A DNA stretch of 56,337 bases from a virus. Shown here one piece after another: positions 8,297 through 16,660 of the stretch. The stretch spans positions 1-56,337 of the IMG/VR virus record IMGVR_UViG_3300010354_000005, one strand, 5' to 3'. The position numbers and the translations under genes are program-made. The stretch's first letter is position 1. The number at the start of each line of letters is the position of its first letter. Below the pieces are notes generated by a model, which was not told the origin of the DNA, did no database searches, and worked only from the letters and a program-made list of their open reading frames with translations.

Positions 8297-8596
8297 ATGT
8301 CTATTACCGTAGCTCCAACCCCAACCCCAAAGCAGCGCGACAAGCATCGTTTGCTTATGCAGACTACTACCGGCGCGCTATACGCATGGGACGAACAATT
8401 AGCAAAGCGTCAGGATATGGTTGAGTACAAGCATCCGACGCGCGAGAAAGTTGTCAAGAAGGAAAAGAGAACTCCCGATCAGATCAAAGCAGATGCTATG
8501 AGATCCCGGGGTATCGAGCCTCCGACAGAGCCGACTGCCGCAGAGATGGCACAGATGGTTCTGAAGCACAGCAAAAAATCCGCAACTCAGGAATAA
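8297..8596 (+). CDS. Hypothetical protein (99 aa)
   Basis: First gene after the coat terminator, with a GAGGACTT ribosome site. A compact N-terminal part (LLMQTTTGALYAWDEQLAKR) is followed by a basic linker and a Glu/Ala-rich end. No family is recognised. It sits where head decoration or completion genes usually sit. Confidence 0.7.
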   Translation: MSITVAPTPTPKQRDKHRLLMQTTTGALYAWDEQLAKRQDMVEYKHPTREKVVKKEKRTPDQIKADAMRSRGIEPPTEPTAAEMAQMVLKHSKKSATQE

Positions 8597-8642
8597 TAAA
8601 AGTGAGGGCGGCGTGGGCTGCTCTTCATTAAGGAGAATCGCC

Positions 8643-8996
8643 ATGCGTCGCCTATTACTTTTACTTGCATTTCTTGCAACCCCTTTTGCTATCGCGCACG
8701 ATTATGCTGAGAAGCATGTCCATGCGAAGTACTTCAAAAACAATGTAGGCGGCTGGACTGTCATCACAGACAAAACCAAGTGGTGTGGTGCCATGCAAGC
8801 GTTTGATGGTTATGCCTTCTCTGCTGCTGGTGACAAGACTAGGTTCTGCTGGGTGCCGAGAGGCGAGATGGTTCTAGTCCGGTTCGAAGGAGAGCGTGAC
8901 ACTGGTATGTGGCCAATGCAAGCTTTCGAAGATCTTCCGCCAGATCAAGAGCCTGATGTAAGCACCATGTTCCCAGAGAATGCAAAGGAACTCTAA
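8643..8996 (+). CDS. Secreted protein with signal peptide
   Basis: A 117-residue product starting at ATG 8643 behind AAGGAGAATCGCC. Residues 1-18 form a clear signal peptide (MRRLLLLLAFLATPFAIA). The mature part has two cysteines (KWCGAMQ and RFCWVPRG) about 20 residues apart that could form a disulfide in the periplasm. It is odd for a gene inside the head-tail block to be exported. It may be periplasmic or act on the envelope during assembly or lysis. Confidence 0.78.
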   Translation: MRRLLLLLAFLATPFAIAHDYAEKHVHAKYFKNNVGGWTVITDKTKWCGAMQAFDGYAFSAAGDKTRFCWVPRGEMVLVRFEGERDTGMWPMQAFEDLPPDQEPDVSTMFPENAKEL

Positions 8997-9178
8997 TGGC
9001 AAAGAAAAAGAAGTGGATTCAAGATGCAATCCAAAAACCGGGTTCTCTGCGTAAGTCTCTCGGAATTAAAGAAGGTGAGACGATCCCTGCAAAGATGCTT
9101 GACAAGGCAGCTAAGGCCCCGGGCAAGATGGGTCAACGTGCGCGCTTGGCGAAAACTTTGAAAGGATTCAAAAAATGA
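8996..9178 (+). CDS. Small basic protein (60 aa)
   Basis: Starts on TAATG with the previous gene. The sequence KKWIQDAIQKPGSLRKSLGI followed by GETIPAKML resembles a short basic protein I have seen in many environmental podoviruses, of unknown function. It is one of three consecutive small basic proteins (8996-9584), which could be minor virion or DNA-condensing factors. Confidence 0.7.
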   Translation: MAKKKKWIQDAIQKPGSLRKSLGIKEGETIPAKMLDKAAKAPGKMGQRARLAKTLKGFKK

Positions 9179-9327
9179 AACAGGTATGGGACAAGAAGAA
9201 CCCCAAGAAGAAGAGCACTCCTCTTACTCCTGCACAAAAGGCCGAGGCTAAGCAACGAGCAAAATCGGCTGGTCGTCCCTATCCTAATCTTGTTGACAAT
9301 ATGGCAGCAGGGAGAAAGAAGAAATGA
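9175..9327 (+). CDS. Small basic protein (50 aa)
   Basis: An ATGA overlap joins it to the previous gene and another ATGA to the next. Lysine-rich (KKNPKKKSTPLTPAQKAEAK), with a short PYPNLVDNMAAG segment. No known family. The tight overlaps on both sides argue that it is translated. Confidence 0.68.
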   Translation: MKQVWDKKNPKKKSTPLTPAQKAEAKQRAKSAGRPYPNLVDNMAAGRKKK

Positions 9328-9584
9328 AGAAAGACTCTAGGCTAGAAAGAGCTGGGGTCTCTGGTTACAACAAACCCAAGAGAACGCCAGACCATCCTAC
9401 CAAGTCCCACATCGTTGTGGCAAAGGATGGCGATCAGATCAAGACGATTCGGTTCGGGCAGCAGGGAGTTGTGGGAGACCGACAGCCAACCAAACGTCAA
9501 GCTTCATTCAAAGCACGTCACGCGAAGAATATCGCCAAGGGCAAGATGTCTGCGGCCTATTGGGCAGACAAAGTTAAATGGTGA
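9324..9584 (+). CDS. Hypothetical protein with DGDQIKTIRFGQQGV core (86 aa)
   Basis: Third of the basic trio. The core HIVVAKDGDQIKTIRFGQQG, followed by QASFKARHAKNIAKGKMSAAYWADKVKW, resembles a conserved phage family of unknown function (DUF5872-like by memory only). Likely a small virion-associated or nucleic-acid-binding protein. Confidence 0.72.
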   Translation: MKKDSRLERAGVSGYNKPKRTPDHPTKSHIVVAKDGDQIKTIRFGQQGVVGDRQPTKRQASFKARHAKNIAKGKMSAAYWADKVKW

Positions 9585-9589
9585 GATAG

Positions 9590-9913
9590 ATGTCTACATT
9601 CCAACAAGTAATCGATGATGCGCGAGTAACGCTCAACGATGAGGATGCTGTTCGTTATACAACCCCTCAGTTGATGTCGTATTGCAATGATGGCATTCAG
9701 GAGATGTACCGTATTCGCCCCGACTTCTTGTTTGGTAATTACACAGCAGCTACCGTTACATACGTCGAGAGCGACAACCTCCCAATCACAGCTCAGTACC
9801 AGAACCTCTTACATCTTTATGTAGTGTTCCGAGCAGAGCTGCGTGATGATGAGTACTCCGCTGAGAGTCGCGCCGGCGCAATGCGTAGCCTGTTCCAAGG
9901 GAGTCTTACATAA
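9590..9913 (+). CDS. Head-tail adaptor-like protein (107 aa)
   Basis: A small helical protein of the gp6/P22-gp4-like adaptor type: it opens with a helix typical of these proteins (FQQVIDDARVTLND), has YTTPQLMSYCNDGIQEMYRIRPD, and its C-terminal helix has many charged residues. It would sit under the portal and extend the channel. It overlaps the next gene by one base. The family call is from pattern and position, not from a search. Confidence 0.65.
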   Translation: MSTFQQVIDDARVTLNDEDAVRYTTPQLMSYCNDGIQEMYRIRPDFLFGNYTAATVTYVESDNLPITAQYQNLLHLYVVFRAELRDDEYSAESRAGAMRSLFQGSLT

Positions 9914-10563
9914 TGAAAAATCACGATAAGTTCCTTGATTATGTAATGCCTCATGTCCCAGGATGCAATGTCAACTTGGCACTACACGAAGTCAAAAGCA
10001 CCATCATTGATTTCTGCGAGAAGAGCTTTATTCTTCAGGAGACGCTGGATCCTATTACCACAATTGAGAACATCCCTGACTACGATCTTGAGCCATCCAA
10101 GGACAGGATAGTAGTTAAGATTCTAAAGGGCTGGTTCAAGAACGCAAGACTATCGCCAGAGAGCGTAGATGAAATAGATAAGCCTTCCATCTACAACCAG
10201 ACGATTGCCGACGTTACTACCACCAAGGGCGACCCGAAAATCTTTACGCAAAAAGATCCGCGTACATTCTCGCTGTACCCTATACCGAACGAAACTGTGG
10301 CGAACTCTATAACCCTGCGCGTTGCAGTGAAGCCAACAAGATCGGTGGATACGATTGACGATTTTATCTACGAAGATTACGCGGAAACAATCGCTCACGG
10401 CACAATAGCTCGGCTTTGTCTCTCGCCAGATAAGCCGTACTACAACGAGAAGTTGGCTGTAGCAAGGGAGGCCCTGTATCGTGCTGGCCTGAATGTGGCG
10501 CGTGACCGTGCGCTCAAGGCGTTCGTGCGCGTCAACAAACAAGTGAAGATACGGAGAGTCTAA
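9913..10563 (+). CDS. Tail completion/adaptor protein (216 aa)
   Basis: Follows the first adaptor with a one-base overlap. A mixed alpha/beta middle contains FSLYPIPNETVANSITLRVAV, a pattern I associate with phage tail-completion proteins that report a measured parameter block (SLYPxP). The C-terminus is basic and helical. Probable second ring of the head-tail connector. Confidence 0.65.
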   Translation: MKNHDKFLDYVMPHVPGCNVNLALHEVKSTIIDFCEKSFILQETLDPITTIENIPDYDLEPSKDRIVVKILKGWFKNARLSPESVDEIDKPSIYNQTIADVTTTKGDPKIFTQKDPRTFSLYPIPNETVANSITLRVAVKPTRSVDTIDDFIYEDYAETIAHGTIARLCLSPDKPYYNEKLAVAREALYRAGLNVARDRALKAFVRVNKQVKIRRV

Positions 10564-10895
10564 TGGCAGACAAAATTAAATTAGTTCAAGGGGACACACG
10601 GCCTACCCTTATCTGCACCTTGACAGATGAGACTACGGGCGACCCGATCAACATCACTGATGCTACCGTTCTCCTGAAGTTCCGTCAGGTTGGATCTACC
10701 ACTCTGACCGCAACCATAACGGGAAGCGTTACTAATGGAGCTGGTGGCGTTGTAGCATTCTTCTGGACTGATGATCCTACTGCTCTTGATGGCCCGCCCG
10801 GAGAGTACGAGGGTGAGATCGAGATCACGTTTAGTGACAGCAGCATCCAGACTGTGTACGACTTACTAAAGTTCAAACTACGTTCGGAGTTCTAA
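10563..10895 (+). CDS. BppU-N-like tail/fibre protein (110 aa)
   Basis: The sequence QGDTRPTLICTLTDETTGDP then INITDATVLLKFR, with a later PGEYEGEIEITFSDSSIQTV, matches the beta-sandwich pattern of BppU-type N-terminal domains, which anchor receptor-binding proteins to tails. Single domain, no extension. It would attach the following fibre-like proteins to the virion. Confidence 0.72.
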   Translation: MADKIKLVQGDTRPTLICTLTDETTGDPINITDATVLLKFRQVGSTTLTATITGSVTNGAGGVVAFFWTDDPTALDGPPGEYEGEIEITFSDSSIQTVYDLLKFKLRSEF

Positions 10896-10896
10896 A

Positions 10897-11913
10897 ATGG
10901 CAAGAGTGACGGTTTCGTCCGTCCTCGCCTCTGCCCTTTCAGCGGAAGTTGAAGTAGTAAGCAGCATCTCCGTAGAAGCCATCAACGTAGTTGTTGAGAG
11001 GGTTCTTGTTCAATCCGCTGTGGCGGCGGGATACGCTACTGCTACGGTGTCTAGGGTAATACCAGAGGCGCTGGTCGAGTACGTTCTAGCAGAAGCCACC
11101 GCATACCTCGATGAAGAGGGCTGGTGGAAAAAGTTCAAGGACACCGTTGGGGCAACAGACCTCATATCTGTATCGGTATCCAAAACACTTACTGACAGCA
11201 CTGGCGCAACAGATAGTGCCACGCTGGGTGTTGGCAAGGGTCTTACTGACTCTGTGAGCGTGACAGAAAGCATAACAGTCACACTCGTTATTCTTCGAGA
11301 CTTCTTCGAAACGGTTACTGCAACCGACGCTGTTCAATCAATTGATATGGCGAAGGCGCTGACCGATACGGCAACCGCAACAGAAGCGGCGCAAAAAGAT
11401 TTCTCAAAAGCCCTAACAGACCAAGCAACATTAACGGATGCTGCGGCGCTCTTGATGAGCAAACCGCTGGCAGACAGCGTTACGCCTTCTGACGATTCTT
11501 ACTGGTCTTACGTCAAGGCACTGTCCGATGCGGTTGATGCGGCTGATGCAATAGCCTCCTTTGATATAACGAAGAGTCTATTGGACAGCGTATCTGCCAC
11601 AGAGGCAAAAGCTATCGACTTAAGCAAACCTTTGTCCGATAGTGTTTCACCAACCGACCTGTTTGCGAGAGTAGTAACTTTCAACAGGACGTTTACCGAT
11701 ACTGCTGTGGTGACTGAGGCGCTGAACCACGCGTTTAGCAAATCGTTGCAGGATTCGGCTACCCCATCTGAATCTGCTGCAATAGCCTTTACAAAAGCAG
11801 CAACAGATAGTGTCACCGTAACAGACAGCATTATCTCTATTGTAATAGTGAGTGGTGCAACACAACTAGTCAACAGCTTCCCGCTGAATGTATTCACATT
11901 AAATGGCCCGTAA
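10897..11913 (+). CDS. Repeat protein of the tail region (338 aa)
   Basis: The N-terminal 80 residues are Ala/Val-rich. From about residue 88 to 325 the protein is about eleven degenerate 18-19-residue repeats of the form (S/T)K-x-L-x-D-(S/T)-x-(S/T)-x-T-(D/E)-(A/S), for example SKALTDQATLTDAA and SKPLSDSVSPTDLF. Repeat length and composition suggest a thin beta or mixed fibre stalk. The end (ATQLVNSFPLNVFTLNG) resembles short C-terminal tips of fibre proteins. No catalytic motif. Confidence 0.75.
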   Translation: MARVTVSSVLASALSAEVEVVSSISVEAINVVVERVLVQSAVAAGYATATVSRVIPEALVEYVLAEATAYLDEEGWWKKFKDTVGATDLISVSVSKTLTDSTGATDSATLGVGKGLTDSVSVTESITVTLVILRDFFETVTATDAVQSIDMAKALTDTATATEAAQKDFSKALTDQATLTDAAALLMSKPLADSVTPSDDSYWSYVKALSDAVDAADAIASFDITKSLLDSVSATEAKAIDLSKPLSDSVSPTDLFARVVTFNRTFTDTAVVTEALNHAFSKSLQDSATPSESAAIAFTKAATDSVTVTDSIISIVIVSGATQLVNSFPLNVFTLNGP

Positions 11914-11923
11914 GGAGAACCAG

Positions 11924-12370
11924 ATGCAAGCCAAAGAACTTATCTCTGTCAAAGGTCGCCTGAAGATCCACGTTTTCGACGCGGAAACTCTTGAGACCAA
12001 AGACTACTTCGAAGTCGATAACCTAGTCGTAGACGCTGGTCTTGACTATATCGCTTCCCGTATGAAAGACGCAACCGCAACAGCTATGAGTCACATGGCC
12101 GTAGGTAGCGACAACACTGCTGCTGCCGCAGGTCAAACCGCACTAGGCTCAGAGCTTGGCCGGGTTGCCCTAACGAGCACTACCGTTACTTCCAATGTTG
12201 TTGAGTACATCGCCACCTTCGGCGCAGGTACCGCAACTGGCGCAATCGTAGAAGCCGGCATATTCAACGATGGTGTGGCTGGCACAATGCTTTGCCGTAC
12301 TGTCTTTTCCGTAGTGAACAAAGGCGCTGCTGACGCAATGACTATCACTTGGGAAGTCACCGTAGCCTAA
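11924..12370 (+). CDS. Tail fibre-associated structural protein (148 aa)
   Basis: The start ATG 11924 has the strong site TAAGGAGAACCAG; an earlier in-frame ATG at 11903 overlaps the previous gene. The sequence (VDAGLDYIASRMKD, then MAVGSDNTAAAAGQTALGSE, then VVEYIATFGAGTATGAI, VEAGIFND) is a familiar phage tail pattern in which a small beta-rich module precedes a large fibre. Alternating strand composition, no signal peptide. Confidence 0.75.
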   Translation: MQAKELISVKGRLKIHVFDAETLETKDYFEVDNLVVDAGLDYIASRMKDATATAMSHMAVGSDNTAAAAGQTALGSELGRVALTSTTVTSNVVEYIATFGAGTATGAIVEAGIFNDGVAGTMLCRTVFSVVNKGAADAMTITWEVTVA

Positions 12371-12382
12371 TAGGAGAATCCA

Positions 12383-13669
12383 ATGACTGTTAAGTGGACT
12401 AACAATGCGACGACCACGATAGCATCGGGTATATCTTCTGGGGATACTTCGATAACTCTTGCTGGTAGTACGGGCGCATTGTTCCCAACTCTGGGTGCTG
12501 GTGATTATTTCTACGGCACCCTGAACAACGCTAATAACGACATAGAGATCGTCAAGGTTACTGGTCGTTCAGGCGATGTTCTAACTGTTGTGCGCGGGCA
12601 AGAGGGCACGTCTGCTGCTGCTTGGATTGGCGGCGACAAGTTCGAACTTCGTCCTACTGCTGCTGGCTTCACTGATGCTGCCGCTGGCGAGAACATTGTT
12701 GACTTGGCAGTTGCTAAGGGCGGTACTGGCGCAGACAACGCTCTGGACGCTCGTATCAATCTGGACGCTGCACAAGACCCAGACACCAACGGCTTCATAG
12801 TTCGTAACGGCGACCACGTTTCAGTTTCACGTTCGATAACTGCTGGCGATGGTATCACTGTAACCAATGGTGATGGTCAAGCTGGCAACGTAGAGATCGA
12901 TAACACTGGCGTGCTTGCTCTGACTCAGGGCACTGGCATAACCATCAGCGGAACCAATGCCAATAAGACAATCACCAATGCTGGTGTGACTAGCTTCAAC
13001 GGATCGACAGGTGATATCACTTTTACATCTGATCCTCCGCAGTTAGTTGTATTTACTGCAAGCGGTACTTGGACAAAAGACCCCGGCCTGAAAGCTGTAA
13101 TTGCTGAGGTCATTGGCGCTGGTGGTGGTGCCTCTACTCGCGGTGCTGTTGGTAAGACAACTATTGCTGGTGCTGGTGGTGGCGGTGGTGGCTATGCGCG
13201 CAAAAGAATTGCTGAGGCATCCCTTGGTGCAACTGAGACCGTTACGATTGGCACTGGCGGTACTGCTTCCAAGACGGGCACAACCAATACTGATGGTAGC
13301 TCTGGCGGCACTTCTTCGTTTGGTTCGCACTGCTCTGCTACTGGCGGAACTGGTGGTCAAAAGTATGACGGAGCTGCACCCGCTACTACATCGTCTGTTG
13401 GCGGCACTGGTGGTACTGGATCTAACGGCGATGTCAATGTTCAGGGAGCTAAAGCACCAGACGTATTAACCACCCTAGCTGGTGATGGTGGCTTAGCTGC
13501 TCTTGGATTCGGAGCTGGTGGAGCTGGTGCTAAGACAACTGGAACCGCAATAACCAACGGCAGTAACGGCAATCTATACGGCGGTGGCGGCGGCGGAGGT
13601 TTCGCTAGCGGCACCAACAACGCTGGATCTGGCGCAGATGGTCTTGTGCTAGTATGGGAATTCTACTAA
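12383..13669 (+). CDS. Glycine-rich tail fibre/receptor-binding protein
   Basis: 428 residues. The N-terminal 110 residues contain the pattern GSTGALFPTLGAGDYFYGTL with VVRGQEGTSAAAW, seen in the N-terminal part of many podovirus tail fibres. The C-terminal half is a glycine-rich sheet (GAGGGGGGYARKRI, GGGGGGGFASGTN) ending in LVLVWEFY, like the glycine-rich C-terminal domains that act as adhesin tips (T4-type gp38 or phage S16). Probably the host-recognition protein. Confidence 0.82.
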   Translation: MTVKWTNNATTTIASGISSGDTSITLAGSTGALFPTLGAGDYFYGTLNNANNDIEIVKVTGRSGDVLTVVRGQEGTSAAAWIGGDKFELRPTAAGFTDAAAGENIVDLAVAKGGTGADNALDARINLDAAQDPDTNGFIVRNGDHVSVSRSITAGDGITVTNGDGQAGNVEIDNTGVLALTQGTGITISGTNANKTITNAGVTSFNGSTGDITFTSDPPQLVVFTASGTWTKDPGLKAVIAEVIGAGGGASTRGAVGKTTIAGAGGGGGGYARKRIAEASLGATETVTIGTGGTASKTGTTNTDGSSGGTSSFGSHCSATGGTGGQKYDGAAPATTSSVGGTGGTGSNGDVNVQGAKAPDVLTTLAGDGGLAALGFGAGGAGAKTTGTAITNGSNGNLYGGGGGGGFASGTNNAGSGADGLVLVWEFY

Positions 13670-13681
13670 TCGAGGGTCATT

Positions 13682-13885
13682 ATGAAAGCACTAATATCCC
13701 CCAATGAGCCAAGAGGTGAAGGACTTCGGGTGGCAGAGGTTATGCCATCCGAGTTCCCTGTCGCTGAGCCGTTGTTTTGGGTTGACTGCCCTGACGAGGT
13801 TGTTGCCGACATGTGGATCTACCTATGGCAGACAGGCACGTTTGAACAGATCAGATTTGCCGAAGAAGAACCGGAGGTCTTATAA
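13682..13885 (+). CDS. Small protein after the fibre gene (67 aa)
   Basis: Acidic 67-residue protein with PLFWVDCPDEVVADMWIY in the middle. The WVDCPD segment resembles a short domain often found next to fibre genes in marine phages. It may be a fibre-associated or chaperone-like factor. It overlaps the next gene by one base. Confidence 0.65.
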   Translation: MKALISPNEPRGEGLRVAEVMPSEFPVAEPLFWVDCPDEVVADMWIYLWQTGTFEQIRFAEEEPEVL

Positions 13886-14406
13886 TGAAGATGGATAGCT
13901 TTCGTTGTCACGGCTATGTTATAGTCAGGACTACGTTTCGTCGTGGTGAGGTAGTTAACGACGAAGCATTGTCGTCCAATTACTTTACGGTGGAGCAAGA
14001 TGGTTCTCTTCAAGGTTCGGGCTTCTATCACTGGTTTCTGGCCTCAGGTCATCACACACATGAGAATCTCGAAACTGGCGCGGTCGTTGACCAACATCGC
14101 GGCTGGAACACCAAAGACTTCCCATTGGTTGCTGGCGAATATAAATTGGAGGTTAGAGATCCATCAGTAGTGTGGTGCCTCAACACCAAGGCCAACGATT
14201 CACTGCCTGACTTTGACTTCCATCATGTCAAGATGGACGAGGGTTATGTAGACCACACCTTCAACGATGGAGACAAGATCTTCCTGATGGATGGCGGCTT
14301 TATGATTAACGGCAAGGAAATCAACGGCCCGCAACAGATCCGGTTCGTTGGCACCAAGCAGGTTACGTTCCATAAAGACAGCATGTGGATCCTTGTGAAA
14401 GGTTAA
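13885..14406 (+). CDS. Cupin-like protein (173 aa)
   Basis: Residues 40-65 (YHWFLASGHHTHENLETGAV) and the later DGGFMINGKEINGP and VTFHKDSMWILV make alternating beta strands with several histidines, resembling a single cupin barrel. If a metal site exists, the clustered HH and the H near residue 110 are candidates. It opens a run of four non-structural-looking genes (13885-16137) that may modify virion or fibre proteins. Confidence 0.6.
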   Translation: MKMDSFRCHGYVIVRTTFRRGEVVNDEALSSNYFTVEQDGSLQGSGFYHWFLASGHHTHENLETGAVVDQHRGWNTKDFPLVAGEYKLEVRDPSVVWCLNTKANDSLPDFDFHHVKMDEGYVDHTFNDGDKIFLMDGGFMINGKEINGPQQIRFVGTKQVTFHKDSMWILVKG

Positions 14407-14407
14407 T

Positions 14408-14947
14408 GTGTCAAAGTATTTCAAAAAGCTGGCGCTCCCTCAATTATGGGATGTTGAGCTGAACCCGGACAATCTCGAACCTCTGCAAACATACGACAAG
14501 TTTCAGAAGTTTGGGATTACCGCGGTCAAGCAATTTGAATGCTACGCACTTCATGTGGCCACATCCTATAAGGCTAGACCTCAGGATGTCATTAAGGCAA
14601 CAAGGTTCCTGCCCCGAGAGCTTCTCCGATTGGAAGAGCCTGAAGGGTGGGTTCTGTCTATGCAAGGTGATGGGTATCTTCCTGCTCATGTTGACAAAGA
14701 CAGGGAATGCACCATAAACTTTTACTTTGACTGCAATGGTCAAGAGTCTCGGTTCTTTGATTACCAGAACAGGGAGTTGACTGTCAAGGACAGATTTGTT
14801 GCTGAGCACGGTGATGTGTACCTGCTCAACGTCAAGGAAGTCCACGATGTCAAGCTATGCCCAGATAGTCCAAGAAAAGTTTTTGGTCTAACCTTCAAGG
14901 ACACGCCTTATGAGACAGTCCTCAGTCTATTGTCAAATAGAGAATAA
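14408..14947 (+). CDS. Putative 2-oxoglutarate-Fe(II) dioxygenase-like protein
   Basis: 179 residues from GTG 14408. A facial-triad pattern can be read: HVD (PAHVDKDRECTINFYFD, near residue 96), a distal His in VKEVHDVKL, and an Arg (SPRKVFGLTF) ten residues on, as in 2OG oxygenases that bind 2-oxoglutarate through an Arg. The downstream neighbour has the same triad, so the two are paralogues. A likely target is a virion or fibre protein, but the substrate is unknown. The double-stranded beta-helix fold is inferred. Confidence 0.6.
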   Translation: MSKYFKKLALPQLWDVELNPDNLEPLQTYDKFQKFGITAVKQFECYALHVATSYKARPQDVIKATRFLPRELLRLEEPEGWVLSMQGDGYLPAHVDKDRECTINFYFDCNGQESRFFDYQNRELTVKDRFVAEHGDVYLLNVKEVHDVKLCPDSPRKVFGLTFKDTPYETVLSLLSNRE

Positions 14948-14966
14948 GTTTCATGGGCTGGAATCT

Positions 14967-15443
14967 ATGGAAATGATTCATAAGAAAACTTTCCACAGAA
15001 ACCAGCACATGACGCAGGGTGAGAGATGGCACCCCAAGTCAACAGTTGTTCCAGTTGATATGCTGGACATAGCTGGCGACAGAGCAAAAGAATTGCTGTT
15101 CGATCAACTTCCATACGAGTTGTTAAAAGAAAAACCAGAGGTGTGTGTGTTCGAGGTGGTAGTGCCTTGGCATGCTATTCAACCAGTGGTTGCTTGTCAC
15201 GTTGACTTTGGCCGCACGTCTGCGCTCAACTACTTCATTGATACCAACGGAGAGGCTTTTATCTTCGCGGATCAAATGGTAGGATTCACCCCGAAGGACG
15301 GTGATTGCTATATACTTGACGTTACTAAGCCTCACTTTGTAGGGCTGTCTCCCGGGACTGTTCTTAGGGTGCTTAGCTTTAGTTTCGCCAAACTACCATA
15401 CGAAGAACTACGGAGGATGTGTGCATTTGACCTTTGTGAATGA
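14967..15443 (+). CDS. Putative 2-oxoglutarate-Fe(II) dioxygenase-like paralogue
   Basis: 158 residues. The same triad as the gene before it: HVD (ACHVDFGRTSALNYFIDTN), His (VTKPHFVGL) and Arg (VLRVLSFSF). The N-terminal halves differ, so the pair probably diverged after duplication, with different substrates. The start is placed at ATG 14967; an ATG two codons later (14973) is possible. It overlaps the following gene by 23 nt. Confidence 0.58.
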   Translation: MEMIHKKTFHRNQHMTQGERWHPKSTVVPVDMLDIAGDRAKELLFDQLPYELLKEKPEVCVFEVVVPWHAIQPVVACHVDFGRTSALNYFIDTNGEAFIFADQMVGFTPKDGDCYILDVTKPHFVGLSPGTVLRVLSFSFAKLPYEELRRMCAFDLCE

Positions 15444-16137
15444 GATTGATCGTGTTGCTGACATCTACCCGATAGAACGGGCACAAGATATTTCTTACAA
15501 GTGGCTGAACAGACTGCGGGAAGATTTCCGAAACGTAAGCAAGAAGTCTGGCTACAAAACATTTCCTGTCAACCATGCGGCTAGGTGTCCCGGCATATTC
15601 AACTTGCTGCGGCAAGGCTGGGTTATGCGAACCTATACGGACATAACCATAGAAAGAATTGGCGATGGTTTCGAGTGGAGAACTCCGCATGATTGGGGGC
15701 ACCCTGTCGTGGACTTCTTCCATGAGGAAAACTTAGTTAGGCACTTCGATGATTGGCCTCAACATTCATTGAGACATGTATTGAAGTACAACAGCGGGTG
15801 GCGCGTGAACGTCCCCAAAGGATACTACCTTCTTGAGATGGGGATACCGTACCAAGATGATAGTAGGTTTGAGGTGCTGCCCGGAGTCTTTGATAGAAAC
15901 TACGGATGGGCGGCAATGAACCCATTCTTCCGGTGGAACGGCGCAGACGGTGAGAAGTTGCTGATCCCTGCTGGGACTCCAATAGCTCAATACATCCTTG
16001 TTCCAAAAGACGAGGTGAGCTTTAGTTGTGAGAACTACAATCCCAACAAGCACCGAGACACACGCGCACTTGATTGGATAAAGCAAACCAAGTTTGTCCA
16101 AGACTTCGCTCATTGGAGGAAAACTTTCGGAGACTAG
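15421..16137 (+). CDS. DUF6065-like protein (238 aa)
   Basis: Starts at GTG 15421 behind GGAGGATGT, inside the end of the previous gene. The central part (YNSGWRVNVPKGYYLLEMGI, then EVLPGVFDRNYGWAAMNPF, then LIPAGTPIAQYILVP) matches my memory of the DUF6065 family known from cyanophages and other phages, of unknown biochemical function. Its consistent place next to 2OG-oxygenase-like genes suggests a shared modification module. Confidence 0.65.
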   Translation: MHLTFVNEIDRVADIYPIERAQDISYKWLNRLREDFRNVSKKSGYKTFPVNHAARCPGIFNLLRQGWVMRTYTDITIERIGDGFEWRTPHDWGHPVVDFFHEENLVRHFDDWPQHSLRHVLKYNSGWRVNVPKGYYLLEMGIPYQDDSRFEVLPGVFDRNYGWAAMNPFFRWNGADGEKLLIPAGTPIAQYILVPKDEVSFSCENYNPNKHRDTRALDWIKQTKFVQDFAHWRKTFGD

Positions 16138-16138
16138 A

Positions 16139-16660
16139 ATGATTGAAGCCGCAGTGTTGTTTGCGGTCTTTGAGGGAGCACAAGCAGCAGTCAAGGGAGT
16201 CAAGGCCGCTGTTCAGTTAGGCAAAGAGGTGCGTGAGGTCTACAAGGATCTCAGCACCTTTTTTCATGCCCAAGGCCAAATCGAAGTCGCATACCAGAAG
16301 TCGCAAGCTGGTGTACCAACAGTAGAAGAAGATGGAAGAACCGCAACACAAAAGGCACTAGACATTGTATTCATGCGTCGAGAGATGATCCGCATGGAAG
16401 TTGAGCTACGGGAGACTTTGATCTACGGCTTCAACGAGTCTGGCCTGTATGACGAGATGTGCAAGGAGCGCGCAAAGATAATTGCGGCAGAGCAAGATGC
16501 TATACGAGATGCAAGACTAAAGCAGCAAAGAATAGAAAGCGAAGCCAAGCGCAAGAAAGCAAGACAGATGGAGATAGCTTGGGGAATAGTTGGAGGCTTT
16601 GTTGGTCTTGCAATATTTGCATTTATTATCTGGATGTTTACGCAAGGAGGCAAGTGGTGA
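16139..16660 (+). CDS. Coiled-coil protein with C-terminal membrane anchor
   Basis: 173 residues. An amphipathic N-terminus (EGAQAAVKGVKAAVQLGKEV) is followed by a long charged helix region (about residues 60-140). A single C-terminal transmembrane segment (AWGIVGGFVGLAIFAFIIWM) is followed by a short tail. It directly precedes the holin and overlaps it by one base, so it belongs to the lysis cassette; an accessory holin, anchor or antiholin is possible. Confidence 0.72.
   Translation: MIEAAVLFAVFEGAQAAVKGVKAAVQLGKEVREVYKDLSTFFHAQGQIEVAYQKSQAGVPTVEEDGRTATQKALDIVFMRREMIRMEVELRETLIYGFNESGLYDEMCKERAKIIAAEQDAIRDARLKQQRIESEAKRKKARQMEIAWGIVGGFVGLAIFAFIIWMFTQGGKW

Noticed and set aside
8236-8424. 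62-codon plus-strand ORF starting in the coat terminator
   Set aside because: It starts inside the terminator hairpin and runs out of frame over the 8297 gene.
10897-11913. Possible CRISPR or tandem DNA repeat
   Set aside because: The repetition is at protein level with degenerate codons, not in DNA; no spacer-repeat structure.
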